From NCBI RefSeq assembly GCF_900457465.1, contig NZ_UAUU01000011.1, positions 744,001 through 808,000 on the forward strand: DNA of 64,000 bases. The letters are read 5' to 3'. The stretch's first letter is position 1, and the number at the start of each line of letters is the position of its first letter. This stretch comes from Sphingobacterium multivorum (lineage in GTDB: Bacteria; Bacteroidota; Bacteroidia; Sphingobacteriales; Sphingobacteriaceae). Positions 1 to 7,828 of the stretch are shown here, piece by piece. Below the pieces are notes generated by a model, which did not search any database, was not told where the DNA came from, and was given only the letters and a program-made list of their open reading frames with translations. The position numbers and the translations under genes are program-made.

Positions 1-273
1 GGCATGATTTTAAAGAGGGGTTGTCCTTTTTGTACAAAATTGACCTTCATCGACAAATATCGATTGAATGTAGCCTTTTTCCTGCGCGCGCAATTCAATA
101 TGGTTGATCGAACGGATTTGGGCGACATAGTCTTTATTGACGATTGTATCCTTGACCAAAGGAGTAGTGACGTTGAAAACTGCAGCTTCTTTTTTGTCTT
201 TTTTTTCTGACTGGCAGCTTGTAGATAGAATAATAAGGCACAGGCTTATATACATAAAGCTTCTCATGACCAT
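1..273 (-). pseudogene. RND efflux periplasmic adaptor (AcrA/MexE-like), 5' part, frameshifted and cut by window edge
   Basis: The first 87 codons encode a lipoprotein-like signal (hydrophobic stretch ending STSC at about residue 20) followed by the start of an RND membrane-fusion adaptor: DYVAQIRSINHIELRAQEKG and then IFVDEGQF. The family continues FVxKGQPLFKIM, but here the frame runs into FCTKRTTPL and a stop. Removing one A from the AAAA run at 36-39 (a T on the coding strand) restores FVQKGQPLFKIMP to the window edge, so a one-base insertion is the likely cause. The gene continues to the left. Adaptors of this type link an inner-membrane RND pump to an outer-membrane channel. The small protein at 379-813 lies upstream on the same strand and may be cotranscribed. 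Whether the frameshift is real or a sequencing error cannot be decided here. Confidence 0.7.
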
Positions 274-378
274 GATAATAGTTTTTTAATTATTTCCGAA
301 AAATTGAACAATAGTGTGACCTGCTTCCAAGTGATTTTGAAAGCTATTTTGATGTTTTTTTAAGAAATTATTAAAAAA

Positions 379-813
379 TCACAGCCTGAATACACTGTAA
401 TGGATATAGAGAGCGTTTTTTCTAGAAGTAAGCTGGTTGGAATTTGCAAGCGAAACTGCTGTGCGTGTATTTTGAAATTGAGGATGGATATACGATATTA
501 TATTCCCAAAATCATCCCCGGTAAGTGCAAATAAGTTAGGGCTATTGGAATCACTTCCCGCGTCATCATTTTCATTGTCATTTTCTGAAAAATATGCCCT
601 TAATTTTTCATGCCGAGGACGTTTAGTTTTGCGAATAACTTTAGTGTCATAATCTTCGCTTTTTACTTGCTTGTTGAAGTGGTTGACAGCGTGAAGATTG
701 CAGGAGGGGATATTATTTGGTGTTGGCACATGATACCAGCCAAAACTGATAAGTATTGCGCAAACTACGCCGAATAGATATTGATGGAATTTTCCTTGCA
801 TCCTTGAAAGCAA
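379..813 (-). CDS. hypothetical membrane-anchored or secreted protein
   Basis: 144 codons with no family I recognise. An N-terminal hydrophobic segment (about residues 11-26, HQYLFGVVCAILISFGWYHV) suggests a signal anchor or uncleaved signal peptide. It is followed by a basic stretch (VIRKTKRPRHEK), an acidic Asn/Asp patch (NDNENDDAGSD) and a polar tail ending YIHYSVFRL. A second Met at residue 5 is an equally good start. It lies 105 bases upstream of the RND adaptor on the same strand and could be the first gene of that efflux operon. The second RND operon in this window also begins with a small hydrophobic-N-terminus protein (42184-42531), but I see no sequence similarity between the two. 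Confidence 0.55.
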   Translation of the reverse strand: MLSRMQGKFHQYLFGVVCAILISFGWYHVPTPNNIPSCNLHAVNHFNKQVKSEDYDTKVIRKTKRPRHEKLRAYFSENDNENDDAGSDSNSPNLFALTGDDFGNIISYIHPQFQNTRTAVSLANSNQLTSRKNALYIHYSVFRL

Positions 814-1010
814 ATGTAATTAAACTTTAAAAATGATACAAGTGATTTGGGTATCGAAATTTTAAAGTTTATCTAGTATTGTTACAATTATTGAAAATTG
901 ACATTGCTGAAATGTAAAAAGGTCTGCGATGTTATTCTGAATACCTTTGCCTATCAAATTTATTCTTGCCGTTAATTTATAACTCTTTTTTAGGAGTTAA
1001 TGCCTCTTTT

Positions 1011-1235
1011 TTAAACGGTTTTAAGCGTTTTTTGATTATTTCTTAGCATCTGAATTGCTTTTTCTGCCCTTGTTTTTCTAGTTTGTTCCTGTTTAGCTGA
1101 GCCTACCCAATCACAATATCCCTGTTTGTATGATTTGGAGAGTGTTTCAAAAAAAACATTGGCTTTTTCGTCCATATCCAACAATTGTTGGAGTTCCATA
1201 GGAACGCCTTCAATATGTTCACCTTTTTTTAGCAT
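1011..1235 (-). CDS. short YdeI/OmpD-associated (OmdA-type) domain protein
   Basis: A 74-residue protein that matches the C-terminal helical domain of the YdeI/OmpD-associated family (OmdA). The visible signature is FFETLSKSYKQGYCDWV, then SAKQEQTRKTRAEKAIQML; the family pattern is F..Ls.S.kr.y..Wi..AK..eTR..Ri.kai..L. In most family members this domain follows a DUF1905 or larger N-terminal domain, which is absent here, so this is a stand-alone small form. The biochemical role of the domain is not well established; annotations mention bacteriocin resistance and membrane-stress links. The gene is isolated, with about 200 bases of non-coding DNA on each side. The ATG at 1235 is the only good start. 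Confidence 0.65.
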   Translation of the reverse strand: MLKKGEHIEGVPMELQQLLDMDEKANVFFETLSKSYKQGYCDWVGSAKQEQTRKTRAEKAIQMLRNNQKTLKTV

Positions 1236-1453
1236 GTATTTTTATCATTTGATTCCCGATAAAAATACATAAATATCTTCGAGTTGCCGGTCTTTATTGC
1301 ATGAATACTTTTGACTTGCCGTTAGGTAATACGATCAGGGGATTGCAATACTTTTTCTTGAAATAAGACTTACATGTTGCCGCTGTCTTTATATGTGTTG
1401 AAACATATATCGTTCTTATTTGTTCTTCTATTAGTCAACAAAAAAAATTCAAT

Positions 1454-2479
1454 ATGAAAGCAGTACGTTTTTTTGGGCATAAAGATGTCCGCGTTGTGAA
1501 TGATCTTGTGAAGCCCGTTCCTAAGGGCGATGAAGTATTACTAAAAATTGGTGGTGCAGGTGTTTGTCATTCTGATCTCCACATTATAGATGAGGGGACC
1601 GTTGTAGGTACGGTATTTACCTTGGGACACGAAAATGCGGGCTGGATTGAAGAAGTTGGATCGGATGTAAAAGACTATAAAAAAGGAGACGCGGTACTGG
1701 TCTATGGCCCTTGGGGTTGTGGGCACTGTAAGCCCTGTCAGCAATCAAAGGAAAATTATTGTGATCACCAGTCTGAAATGGCCTATGGTGGTGGGCTAGG
1801 CCTTGATGGTGGGATGGCGGAATATATGCTTGTCCCTTCTTCGCGTTTACTGGTCCCAATTTATGACTTAGATCCAGTCATTGCTGCGCCATTAACGGAT
1901 GCGGCACTTACTTCTTATTCGGCGATAAAACGTTCGATAGGCAAATTGACAGCGGATGAGTATGTGGTTGTGATCGGAGTTGGAGGTTTGGGCCATGTTG
2001 CCTTACAAATACTAAATGAAGTAAGCGCGAGTTCAATTATTGCCTGTGATGTCACCGAAGAAAAACTAGCCTTTGCTAAAGAACTGGGCGCAGCCTATGT
2101 GGTTAATTCGAAGGATGCAAATGCAGCCGAACAAATCAATAAGATTACGGGCATTAAAAAAGCTAAAGTAGTGATTGACTTTGTAGGCGCGACATCGACT
2201 ATAGATCTAGGAACAAAGGTTGTTGGTTTGGATGGTGACCTGACAATTGTTGGATTAGGTGGGGGACACTACCAGTACAATATGTCGGGGCTTCCTTTTG
2301 GTGTGAGTATGACAAACCCATATTGGGGCTCGCGGGTTGAGCTTATGGAAGTTGTAGGTTTAGCTAGGCAAAGGAAGATTCATATTGAAATTGAGCAGTT
2401 TAAGCTTGATCAGGCTAACGAAGTTTATGATCGAATGCGCAATGGTAAGATCAAAGGAAGGGCTGTACTGATTCCTTAA
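1454..2479 (+). CDS. zinc-dependent alcohol dehydrogenase, MDR superfamily
   Basis: 341 residues, the usual length for NAD(P)-dependent medium-chain alcohol dehydrogenases. Catalytic zinc ligands are visible as Cys38 (GVCHSD) and the His59-Glu60 pair (LGHENAGWIEEVG). The structural zinc loop GCGHCKPCQQSKENYC gives the four-cysteine pattern C-x2-C-x2-C-x7-C. The Rossmann motif GVGGLGHVALQ lies near residues 174-184. The enzyme should interconvert alcohols and aldehydes or ketones in the cytoplasm; the substrate cannot be read from sequence. It is a single gene with its own terminator (2577-2613). The ATG at 1454 follows an A-rich leader without a clear Shine-Dalgarno site. Confidence 0.92.
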   Translation: MKAVRFFGHKDVRVVNDLVKPVPKGDEVLLKIGGAGVCHSDLHIIDEGTVVGTVFTLGHENAGWIEEVGSDVKDYKKGDAVLVYGPWGCGHCKPCQQSKENYCDHQSEMAYGGGLGLDGGMAEYMLVPSSRLLVPIYDLDPVIAAPLTDAALTSYSAIKRSIGKLTADEYVVVIGVGGLGHVALQILNEVSASSIIACDVTEEKLAFAKELGAAYVVNSKDANAAEQINKITGIKKAKVVIDFVGATSTIDLGTKVVGLDGDLTIVGLGGGHYQYNMSGLPFGVSMTNPYWGSRVELMEVVGLARQRKIHIEIEQFKLDQANEVYDRMRNGKIKGRAVLIP

Positions 2480-2576
2480 TAAAAAAAAGTCTATCTTTTT
2501 AGTAGTTTATTTTGGTTTTTATCTTTTTGATGTTTATCTTTGTTGTATCATAATTTAGGTTTATAATTGGTTATTT

Positions 2577-2613
2577 AAGGTTTTCATTCTCCCCGTTTGA
2601 AAACCTTTTTTTT
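2577..2613 (+). terminator. rho-independent terminator after the alcohol dehydrogenase
   Basis: A 9-bp stem AAGGTTTTC (2577-2585) pairs with GAAAACCTT (2599-2607) across a 13-base loop, and a T run continues to 2613. It lies about 100 bases after the stop of the dehydrogenase and before the universal stress protein gene. Confidence 0.8.
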
Positions 2614-2705
2614 AAAGTCTCTCTTTTGATTGATTATTAAAAACCTTCTGCCTTCTTTACTGTTGTAATACTAATAATCCGCGCTGATTTATCTGCAAAA
2701 TATTT

Positions 2706-3545
2706 ATGGACAAAACAATTCTCGTACTCACCGATTTTTCTGAAAACTCATGGACTGCTATTCGATATGCGGCGAATCTGGCTAAAAAATTTAATTGGAC
2801 AGTAGAACTTCTGCATACTTATACCATCCCAATAAAAGACAGTGTCCATGCGAAAATGGAGAATATGTTTTTGAAGCCTCAGAAGGAAGGAGGCTGAAAG
2901 CATTGCTCAAGGACTGGCAGATACGTATCGACGATGAATTTCCTGATCTCCGCTGTAAAACCGTAAGTTTGGCCGGCAACTTGGAAAAAACGGTACTAAA
3001 CTTACTACAAGAAAAGGAATATCATTTTATCGTCATGGGAGCTAAAGGTAAAGGTATGATACAGAAAGCTGTCTTGGGAAGCAATACCTTCGCCCTGATA
3101 AAAAAGAGTCCAATCGGTGTCTTGGCAGTACCCATCACTTTCCAAAAATTTGGGTTGCAAAATATCGCATTACTGAGCAATTTTTAAAGCGTCCGAATAT
3201 GATCTACTCGACAGTTTCACCTTACGTGTACCGGAGAAATTTAATCTCAGCCTGTTGCACGTAACACAAAAGTATATCTCTCCAAAACAAGAAGATATTG
3301 AAGACTGGAAACAAAAGCTATCCGCCCAATTTTCGTTTAATAAAATTGATTATGTGGAAAAAAATGCGGTCAATCGTTTAGATTACAATATGCCTATACC
3401 ACGTTGTATCGACTACATGGTGGAAATCGAAGCTATTGATCTTTTACTGGTGTCGTACAGTCCTAAAAGTTTTTTTCAAAAGTATATTTTCCCGAAATCT
3501 TACGAAAGCAATTTATCGCAACCTGACTGTACCTACCTTTTTTAA
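2706..3545 (+). pseudogene. tandem-domain universal stress protein, broken by two frameshifts
   Basis: Three reading frames together encode one UspA-like protein of about 280 residues. The first part begins MDKTILVLTDFSENSWTAI in the frame of 2706. The second, in another frame up to 3187, holds the nucleotide-binding motif MGAKGKGMIQKAVLGSNT typical of ATP-binding Usp domains. The third continues from about 3187 as FKASEYDLLDSF and SLLHVTQKYISPK to 3545, forming a second, more degenerate Usp domain. The first shift is a one-base loss somewhere in 2850-2890. The second is a one-base gain in the T run at about 3181-3185: removing one T gives AALLSNFKASEYD without a break. The two shifts compensate. 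The protein would be cytoplasmic and stress-related. Errors in the sequence are a strong alternative to true decay. Confidence 0.8.
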
Positions 3546-3758
3546 GCGTAATTTATATTAATTGCGGGTAATCTCCTCCTGCTTATCACTTTCCATTGGT
3601 TGATAGTACACGTTTTAGTAAAGGGAAAATGATTAAACTAAAGTTAGTAGCCGCGATTTTATAATTACTAACGGAGCTTTAAATTGCGTCTCCGATGTGA
3701 GGTAATCTATTCATATTTTTCATTAGCTTTATCAATAATTGTATAAAATATAAACATA

Positions 3759-4571
3759 ATGAGCCTTTGGATACTTCCTTTGATCGCAATACTTTCCGTA
3801 AGTCCCGATAGTACACATGTAGGAGAATATAAATTTGCTGAAATGCCCAGTTGGAGTGATGAGTTCGATTACGATGGTCTTCCGGACGCAAAAAAATGGG
3901 GATATGATGTAGGCTCCTTGCATAATGGTTGGGGAAATCATGAACTTCAATACTATACAGATGCAAACAGGAAAAATGCAAGTGTTGCAAATGGTGTTTT
4001 ACGTATTACTGCAATAAAAGAACAATATGAAGGGTTGAACTATACTTCTGCCAGGCTGGTGAGTAAAAACAAGGGCGATTTTCTATATGGTCGATTTGTA
4101 GTCCGAGCCAAGGTGCCGAAAGGGAAAGGTACGTGGGCAGCCGCTTGGATGTTACCGACAGATTGGGTTTACGGAGGATGGCCACATTCGGGAGAAATAG
4201 ATATCATGGAGCATGTCGGTTATGACGAGAATGCAATACATATTACCGTTCATACAAAGGATTATAATCATTCTATCGGAACTCAAAAAGGAGTGATGAA
4301 ACGAATTGATCAGGCAACATCGGAGTTTCATAATTATCGGATAGACTGGACCCCCGAGTATATTCGTGGTTTCGTGGATGATGTACAGATCTACAGTTTT
4401 CCAAATGAAGGAAAAGGCAATGGCGTGTGGCCATTTGATAAAAGATTTCATTTACTATTGAATCTGGCCGTTGGTGGAGATTGGGGCGGTGTGCAAGGCG
4501 TCGATAGCAGCGCATTTCCTGCAGAGATGGAGGTGGATTATGTCAGGGTATATGATTTACTGAAACCTTAA
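3759..4571 (+). CDS. family 16 glycoside hydrolase (laminarinase-like endo-beta-1,3-glucanase)
   Basis: 270 residues with a short N-terminal signal-like segment (MSLWILPLIAILSVS), consistent with export. The GH16 fold is recognised from PSWSDEFDYDGLPDAKKWGY, GNHELQYYTDANRKN and the catalytic motif EIDIMEH. The nucleophile is expected at Glu146, the assisting Asp at 148 and the acid/base at Glu151 (ExDxxE form, with the bulge typical of laminarinases). Downstream Trp-rich segments (WTPEYIRGFVDD, GVWPFDKRFHLLLNLAVGG) match the family. Expected role: cleavage of beta-1,3-glucans outside the cytoplasm. It is followed 49 bases later by an unrelated DUF1275 gene on the same strand. Confidence 0.9.
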   Translation: MSLWILPLIAILSVSPDSTHVGEYKFAEMPSWSDEFDYDGLPDAKKWGYDVGSLHNGWGNHELQYYTDANRKNASVANGVLRITAIKEQYEGLNYTSARLVSKNKGDFLYGRFVVRAKVPKGKGTWAAAWMLPTDWVYGGWPHSGEIDIMEHVGYDENAIHITVHTKDYNHSIGTQKGVMKRIDQATSEFHNYRIDWTPEYIRGFVDDVQIYSFPNEGKGNGVWPFDKRFHLLLNLAVGGDWGGVQGVDSSAFPAEMEVDYVRVYDLLKP

Positions 4572-4620
4572 ATGAATCTTGTTTTCATCTATTTTCTCTA
4601 ATTTATAAAGATTAATTCAA

Positions 4621-5355
4621 ATGTTTAGGCATCAAGGGAGAGGAAGGAATTATATTCATAATTTAAAGTTAGCCTCTATTTTATCTTGTGTGGCGGGTTT
4701 GGTCAATATTACAGGTGTTCTTGCCGTTAGCACTTTAACAACGAATGTCACAGGTCACTTCGCATTTTTTTCAGAACAGTTGATTTTAATGAATTATAAG
4801 ATGGCTTTGATTTATCTGTTATACATTGCTTTTTTTTTAATGGGAGCTACCGTTTCAGGTTTTATTGTAGAATTAGCTTCAAAAAAGAAATCACATAACG
4901 CTTATATCATTCCAATTTGTATGGAGTCTATTATCTTAATTAATGTAGGACTGCTCCCAGCTTTATTTAAAGCAGGGCCAACGTTACCAACCATAATTTC
5001 ATTTGCCCTGCTTTTTGCTATGGGACTTCAGAATGCCCTGGTAACGAAGGTGTCACAATCAGTTGTCAGAACGACGCATTTGACGGGATTGTTTACTGAT
5101 CTTGGTATTGAAATCTCGCAGTTACTTTTTTATAGAGAAATTGCTGAAAAAGTGAAATTACACAAAAGTATTTTTCTTAAGTTGATGATTATTGGAGGCT
5201 TTTTTATTGGGGGAGTTGTAGGCGGCTTTATGTTTCAATATTTTAAACTGAAAACATTATTGTTACCGGCTAGTATGCTTTTATTTGCCTTATGGTATGA
5301 CCATATTCTACTTAAGTTTTATCATTTGAAGCGAAGCTTAAGACCGGATGAATAG
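4621..5355 (+). CDS. DUF1275 (YoaK) family integral membrane protein
   Basis: 244 residues with about six hydrophobic segments. The N-terminal region LASILSCVAGLVNITGVLAV, followed by TTNVTGHF, is the hallmark of the DUF1275/YoaK family, and FAMGLQNALVTKVSQSVVRT with THLTGLFTDLGIEI is its second conserved block. Family function is unknown. The protein should sit in the inner membrane. It precedes an AraC-type regulator by 32 bases on the same strand, so the two may be cotranscribed. Confidence 0.85.
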   Translation: MFRHQGRGRNYIHNLKLASILSCVAGLVNITGVLAVSTLTTNVTGHFAFFSEQLILMNYKMALIYLLYIAFFLMGATVSGFIVELASKKKSHNAYIIPICMESIILINVGLLPALFKAGPTLPTIISFALLFAMGLQNALVTKVSQSVVRTTHLTGLFTDLGIEISQLLFYREIAEKVKLHKSIFLKLMIIGGFFIGGVVGGFMFQYFKLKTLLLPASMLLFALWYDHILLKFYHLKRSLRPDE

Positions 5356-5387
5356 GTTCGATTAAATTCATATTTTAGCTTAATAAC

Positions 5388-6227
5388 ATGAACTATTCCC
5401 ATATCCTGTTTGAAAAATTAGTATTATCTGCCGGTAGATTCAACATTAGTGAACCATTGTACTGCATTCTTTTATTTGAGAAAGCGACGAGTTTTTCGGT
5501 TGATTTGGTGACATACCATGCGGATCCTAAAAGTGTTTTGTTTTTGTCTCCCTATCAGTTGTTTACGATGGATGTGGTGCAGAAAAGTACCTTTAGTGTG
5601 CTAAAATTTCACGGCGATTTCTATTGTATAGAATATCATAAAGATGAAGTTGCCTGTAATGGAATTCTATTCAACAACATCTACCAGCAACCTCATGTGT
5701 TGCTCTCAACAGCTATTTATCATGAGATATCAACTATCATGGAAAAAATAGATCAGCTCAAAATGTCGTCGGAATCCTATGATCAGTCATTGAGCAGAAC
5801 CTATTTACAGCTGATTTTAGCGCTGGCGAGTAGACAAAAGCTACTTTTTAACGACCTACAAAAACCGTATTGGGCTCATAGAGATATTATTGATGACTTT
5901 GAGCAGTTTTTGGAAAAGAATTATAAAGCGCATAAAGAAGTTACCTTTTATGCAGCGAACTATGGTTTAAGTCCAGCCGTTTTTACGAAAAAAATAAAAT
6001 TGAAATGGGGAAAATCCCCTTCAAAGTTGATCCAGGAACGCCTCGTATTGGAAAGTAAAAGACAGCTCCATTTGACGGCCAAAAGTATTAAAGAAATAGC
6101 AGCCAATTTGCAGTACAAAGACGAGTTTTATTTCAGTAGATTTTTTAAGAAGATGGTAGGCGTATCTCCTAAGGTATTTCGGAAGCGGGTCGGTTTATCA
6201 ATTGTTGCCGAAAAGTCTATGTTATAG
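5388..6227 (+). CDS. AraC family transcriptional regulator
   Basis: 279 residues. The C-terminal third carries the two helix-turn-helix units of the AraC/XylS family: first around YGLSPAVFTKKIKLKWGKSP, second around IKEIAANLQYKDEFYFSRFF followed by KKMVGVSPKVFRKR. The N-terminal 170 residues are a divergent sensing domain with no recognised ligand motif. It lies between the DUF1275 gene and the interrupted DUF417 gene, all on the plus strand, and may control either. The ATG at 5388 is chosen because the coding pattern starts there. Confidence 0.85.
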   Translation: MNYSHILFEKLVLSAGRFNISEPLYCILLFEKATSFSVDLVTYHADPKSVLFLSPYQLFTMDVVQKSTFSVLKFHGDFYCIEYHKDEVACNGILFNNIYQQPHVLLSTAIYHEISTIMEKIDQLKMSSESYDQSLSRTYLQLILALASRQKLLFNDLQKPYWAHRDIIDDFEQFLEKNYKAHKEVTFYAANYGLSPAVFTKKIKLKWGKSPSKLIQERLVLESKRQLHLTAKSIKEIAANLQYKDEFYFSRFFKKMVGVSPKVFRKRVGLSIVAEKSML

Positions 6228-6294
6228 ATCTATTTGTCCATGTTGTGGATTTAAGCCATTGTTTAGTTTTGCATGGTATTAAACAAACTACGTT

Positions 6295-6909
6295 ATGGAG
6301 AAAATAATAAAGCTATTGGCAAAGTCACAATATATCTTTACAAACTTTGCTAGAATTTCAATTTTTATTGTGATGGCATGGATTGGAGGATTAAAAGCAT
6401 TTCAATATGAAGCTGATGGTATAGTTCCTTTTGTTATTAATAGTCCGGCAATGCGTTTTTTTTATCATAATACGGAAAAACGGGTGTTGGATAAAAACGG
6501 AGAGCTAATACCGGAATAGCAGTTGTTTAAAAATCCGGAGGGTCGTGTCGTAAAGAAAAATATTGCATGGCACCAAGAAAATGGAACTTATATTTTTTCT
6601 TATATACTTGGCTTTGTAATTGTTTCAATTGGTCTGATGATATTTTTAGGTATCTGGTATCCTAAAATCGGAATTTTTGGGGCATTGTGTACCGTGCTTA
6701 TGTCATTGGTTACACTTTCTTTCCTGATAACAACTCCAGAGGCGTTTGTGCCAAAGCTAGATGGAGATTTCCCGTCACCTAATTATGGTTTTCCTTATTT
6801 ATCCGCGGCCGGTAGATTAGTCCTGAAAGATGTAATTATGCTTGCAGCAGCATTGATCATTGCAGCAGAAAGTGCCAGCCGTCTGATAAAAAAAACGAAT
6901 ATAAAATAG
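6295..6909 (+). pseudogene. DUF417 (YkgB/RclC-like) membrane protein with an in-frame TAG stop
   Basis: One continuous frame is interrupted by a single TAG at 6517-6519. Before it are 74 codons (MEKIIKLLAKSQYIFTNFAR, then ISIFIVMAWIGGLKAFQYEA); after it about 128 codons with YIFSYILGFVIVSIGLM, SLVTLSFLITTPEAF and GFPYLSAAGRLVLKDVIMLA. Together these make a four-helix DUF417 protein of about 204 residues, the normal family length. Related proteins in enterobacteria (YkgB, RclC) belong to a hypochlorous-acid response. No frame change occurs, so one substitution explains the defect; it could be a true nonsense mutation, a base-call error or, less likely, restart at the TTG at 6523. An AraC regulator lies just upstream. 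Confidence 0.8.
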
Positions 6910-7075
6910 AGACAGATAGTTTTTGTATGTGAATTAGCAGCAGGTTGTTTGCTGGAGGCGATCACTACTCGGGGTAAATCCACCAACTTTTGGAAGGTAT
7001 CTTTCATGCCAGCTGTATTTTGGCAGCATCTTTGTGTCTCGTCGTTAAACTATATTGAGTTATACCACGAACGAT

Positions 7076-7483
7076 ATGAAAATAATACGAACGACCCTTC
7101 CATTTCTTCTGTTTAGTTTCATCCTTTTAGTTGGATGCAACAATAATCAACAGATCAGGATGATTGATAAAGATGGTAACACACATTTGTTGACAAGAGA
7201 AGGTGATCGAAAAGGAGAATTGGGACTGCAGCGTATCATCGCTCGTGGCAATGATACAGTAATAACGATTGATGGTGCAGGTCATAAAATGATATGGACA
7301 GCTTCAGATGTGACCAATATTGATACAACAAAGATTCAATATTATCTCAAAAAAAGAAATGGAAGCAGTGTTCATATTTATACACCCGTAGATGTAAATC
7401 AAAATTTTATAGATGTCGAGGATAGTCAAAATGTTTTGTCAGATCCTTATGATGGTACAGACAAGAAAAAATCCCTACTGTAG
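7076..7483 (+). CDS. hypothetical lipoprotein
   Basis: 135 residues from the ATG at 7076, which starts a clear lipoprotein signal MKIIRTTLPFLLFSFILLVG followed by the lipid-accepting Cys. A TTG 21 bases upstream would put a polar tail before the signal and is rejected. The mature part is soluble and hydrophilic (NNNQQIRMIDKDGNTHLLTR, TVITIDGAGHKMIWTASDV) with no family I recognise. It is probably anchored in the membrane facing the periplasm. A strong hairpin terminator follows at 7521-7556. Confidence 0.65.
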   Translation: MKIIRTTLPFLLFSFILLVGCNNNQQIRMIDKDGNTHLLTREGDRKGELGLQRIIARGNDTVITIDGAGHKMIWTASDVTNIDTTKIQYYLKKRNGSSVHIYTPVDVNQNFIDVEDSQNVLSDPYDGTDKKKSLL

Positions 7484-7520
7484 ATTGCCGCATGAAAAAG
7501 CATAATTTGGGCTAAAGAGA

Positions 7521-7556
7521 AAATCCTAGCAAGTTTACTTGCTAGGATTTTTTTTT
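7521..7556 (+). terminator. strong rho-independent terminator overlapping the convergent gene's 3' end
   Basis: A 13-bp perfect stem (7521-7533 with 7538-7550) encloses a TTTA loop and runs into a T tract to 7556. It terminates the lipoprotein gene. The right arm contains the stop codon (7542-7544) of the convergent DUF6496 gene and the T tract encodes its Lys-Lys-Lys tail, so the structure can serve both directions, though the T tract on the minus side is short. Confidence 0.85.
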
Positions 7557-7718
7557 GGGTACTTTGGCACCTTCTTTTTTTGCTTCGGAGAGGCCGATAG
7601 CAATCGCCTGTTTTCGTGATGTTACCTTTTTCCCGCTACCAGATTTTAATTTTCCTTCTTTCATTTCGTGCATCGTCTTTTCAACTTTCTCAGATGCTTT
7701 TTCTGAATATTTTGCCAT
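7542..7718 (-). CDS. DUF6496 small basic protein
   Basis: 58 residues from the ATG at 7718 (MAKYSEKASEKVEKTMHEMK, GKLKSGSGKKVTSRKQAIAI, GLSEAKKEGAKVPKKKS). The pattern of a lysine-rich N-terminal helix followed by G.GkkVtSRkQAIAIgLSEAR is typical of the DUF6496 family, small proteins widespread in Bacteroidota and Proteobacteria whose function is not established. An upstream in-frame Met would add 11 residues unlike the family, so the internal ATG is preferred. Its last codons and stop lie inside the terminator of the neighbouring gene. Confidence 0.75.
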   Translation of the reverse strand: MAKYSEKASEKVEKTMHEMKEGKLKSGSGKKVTSRKQAIAIGLSEAKKEGAKVPKKKS

Positions 7719-7828
7719 AATAGTGTTACCCGTTGATCTGTTATTAAACACTTCTGCAAAAAGAACAGCTGTTTCAGTTGAATCGTTTGAAAATTCTTTG
7801 AGAGCGAAATAGCGAACATCTGTATCCG

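Noticed and set aside
2795..3187. Separate gene of 130 codons
   Set aside because: Its first 30 codons are a shadow of the Usp start in another frame; the rest is the middle of the frameshifted Usp gene.
6795..7007. Minus-strand frame starting MKDTFQKLVDLPRVVIASS
   Set aside because: It runs into the antisense of the DUF417 gene, has no family pattern and no context as a gene; at most a remnant.
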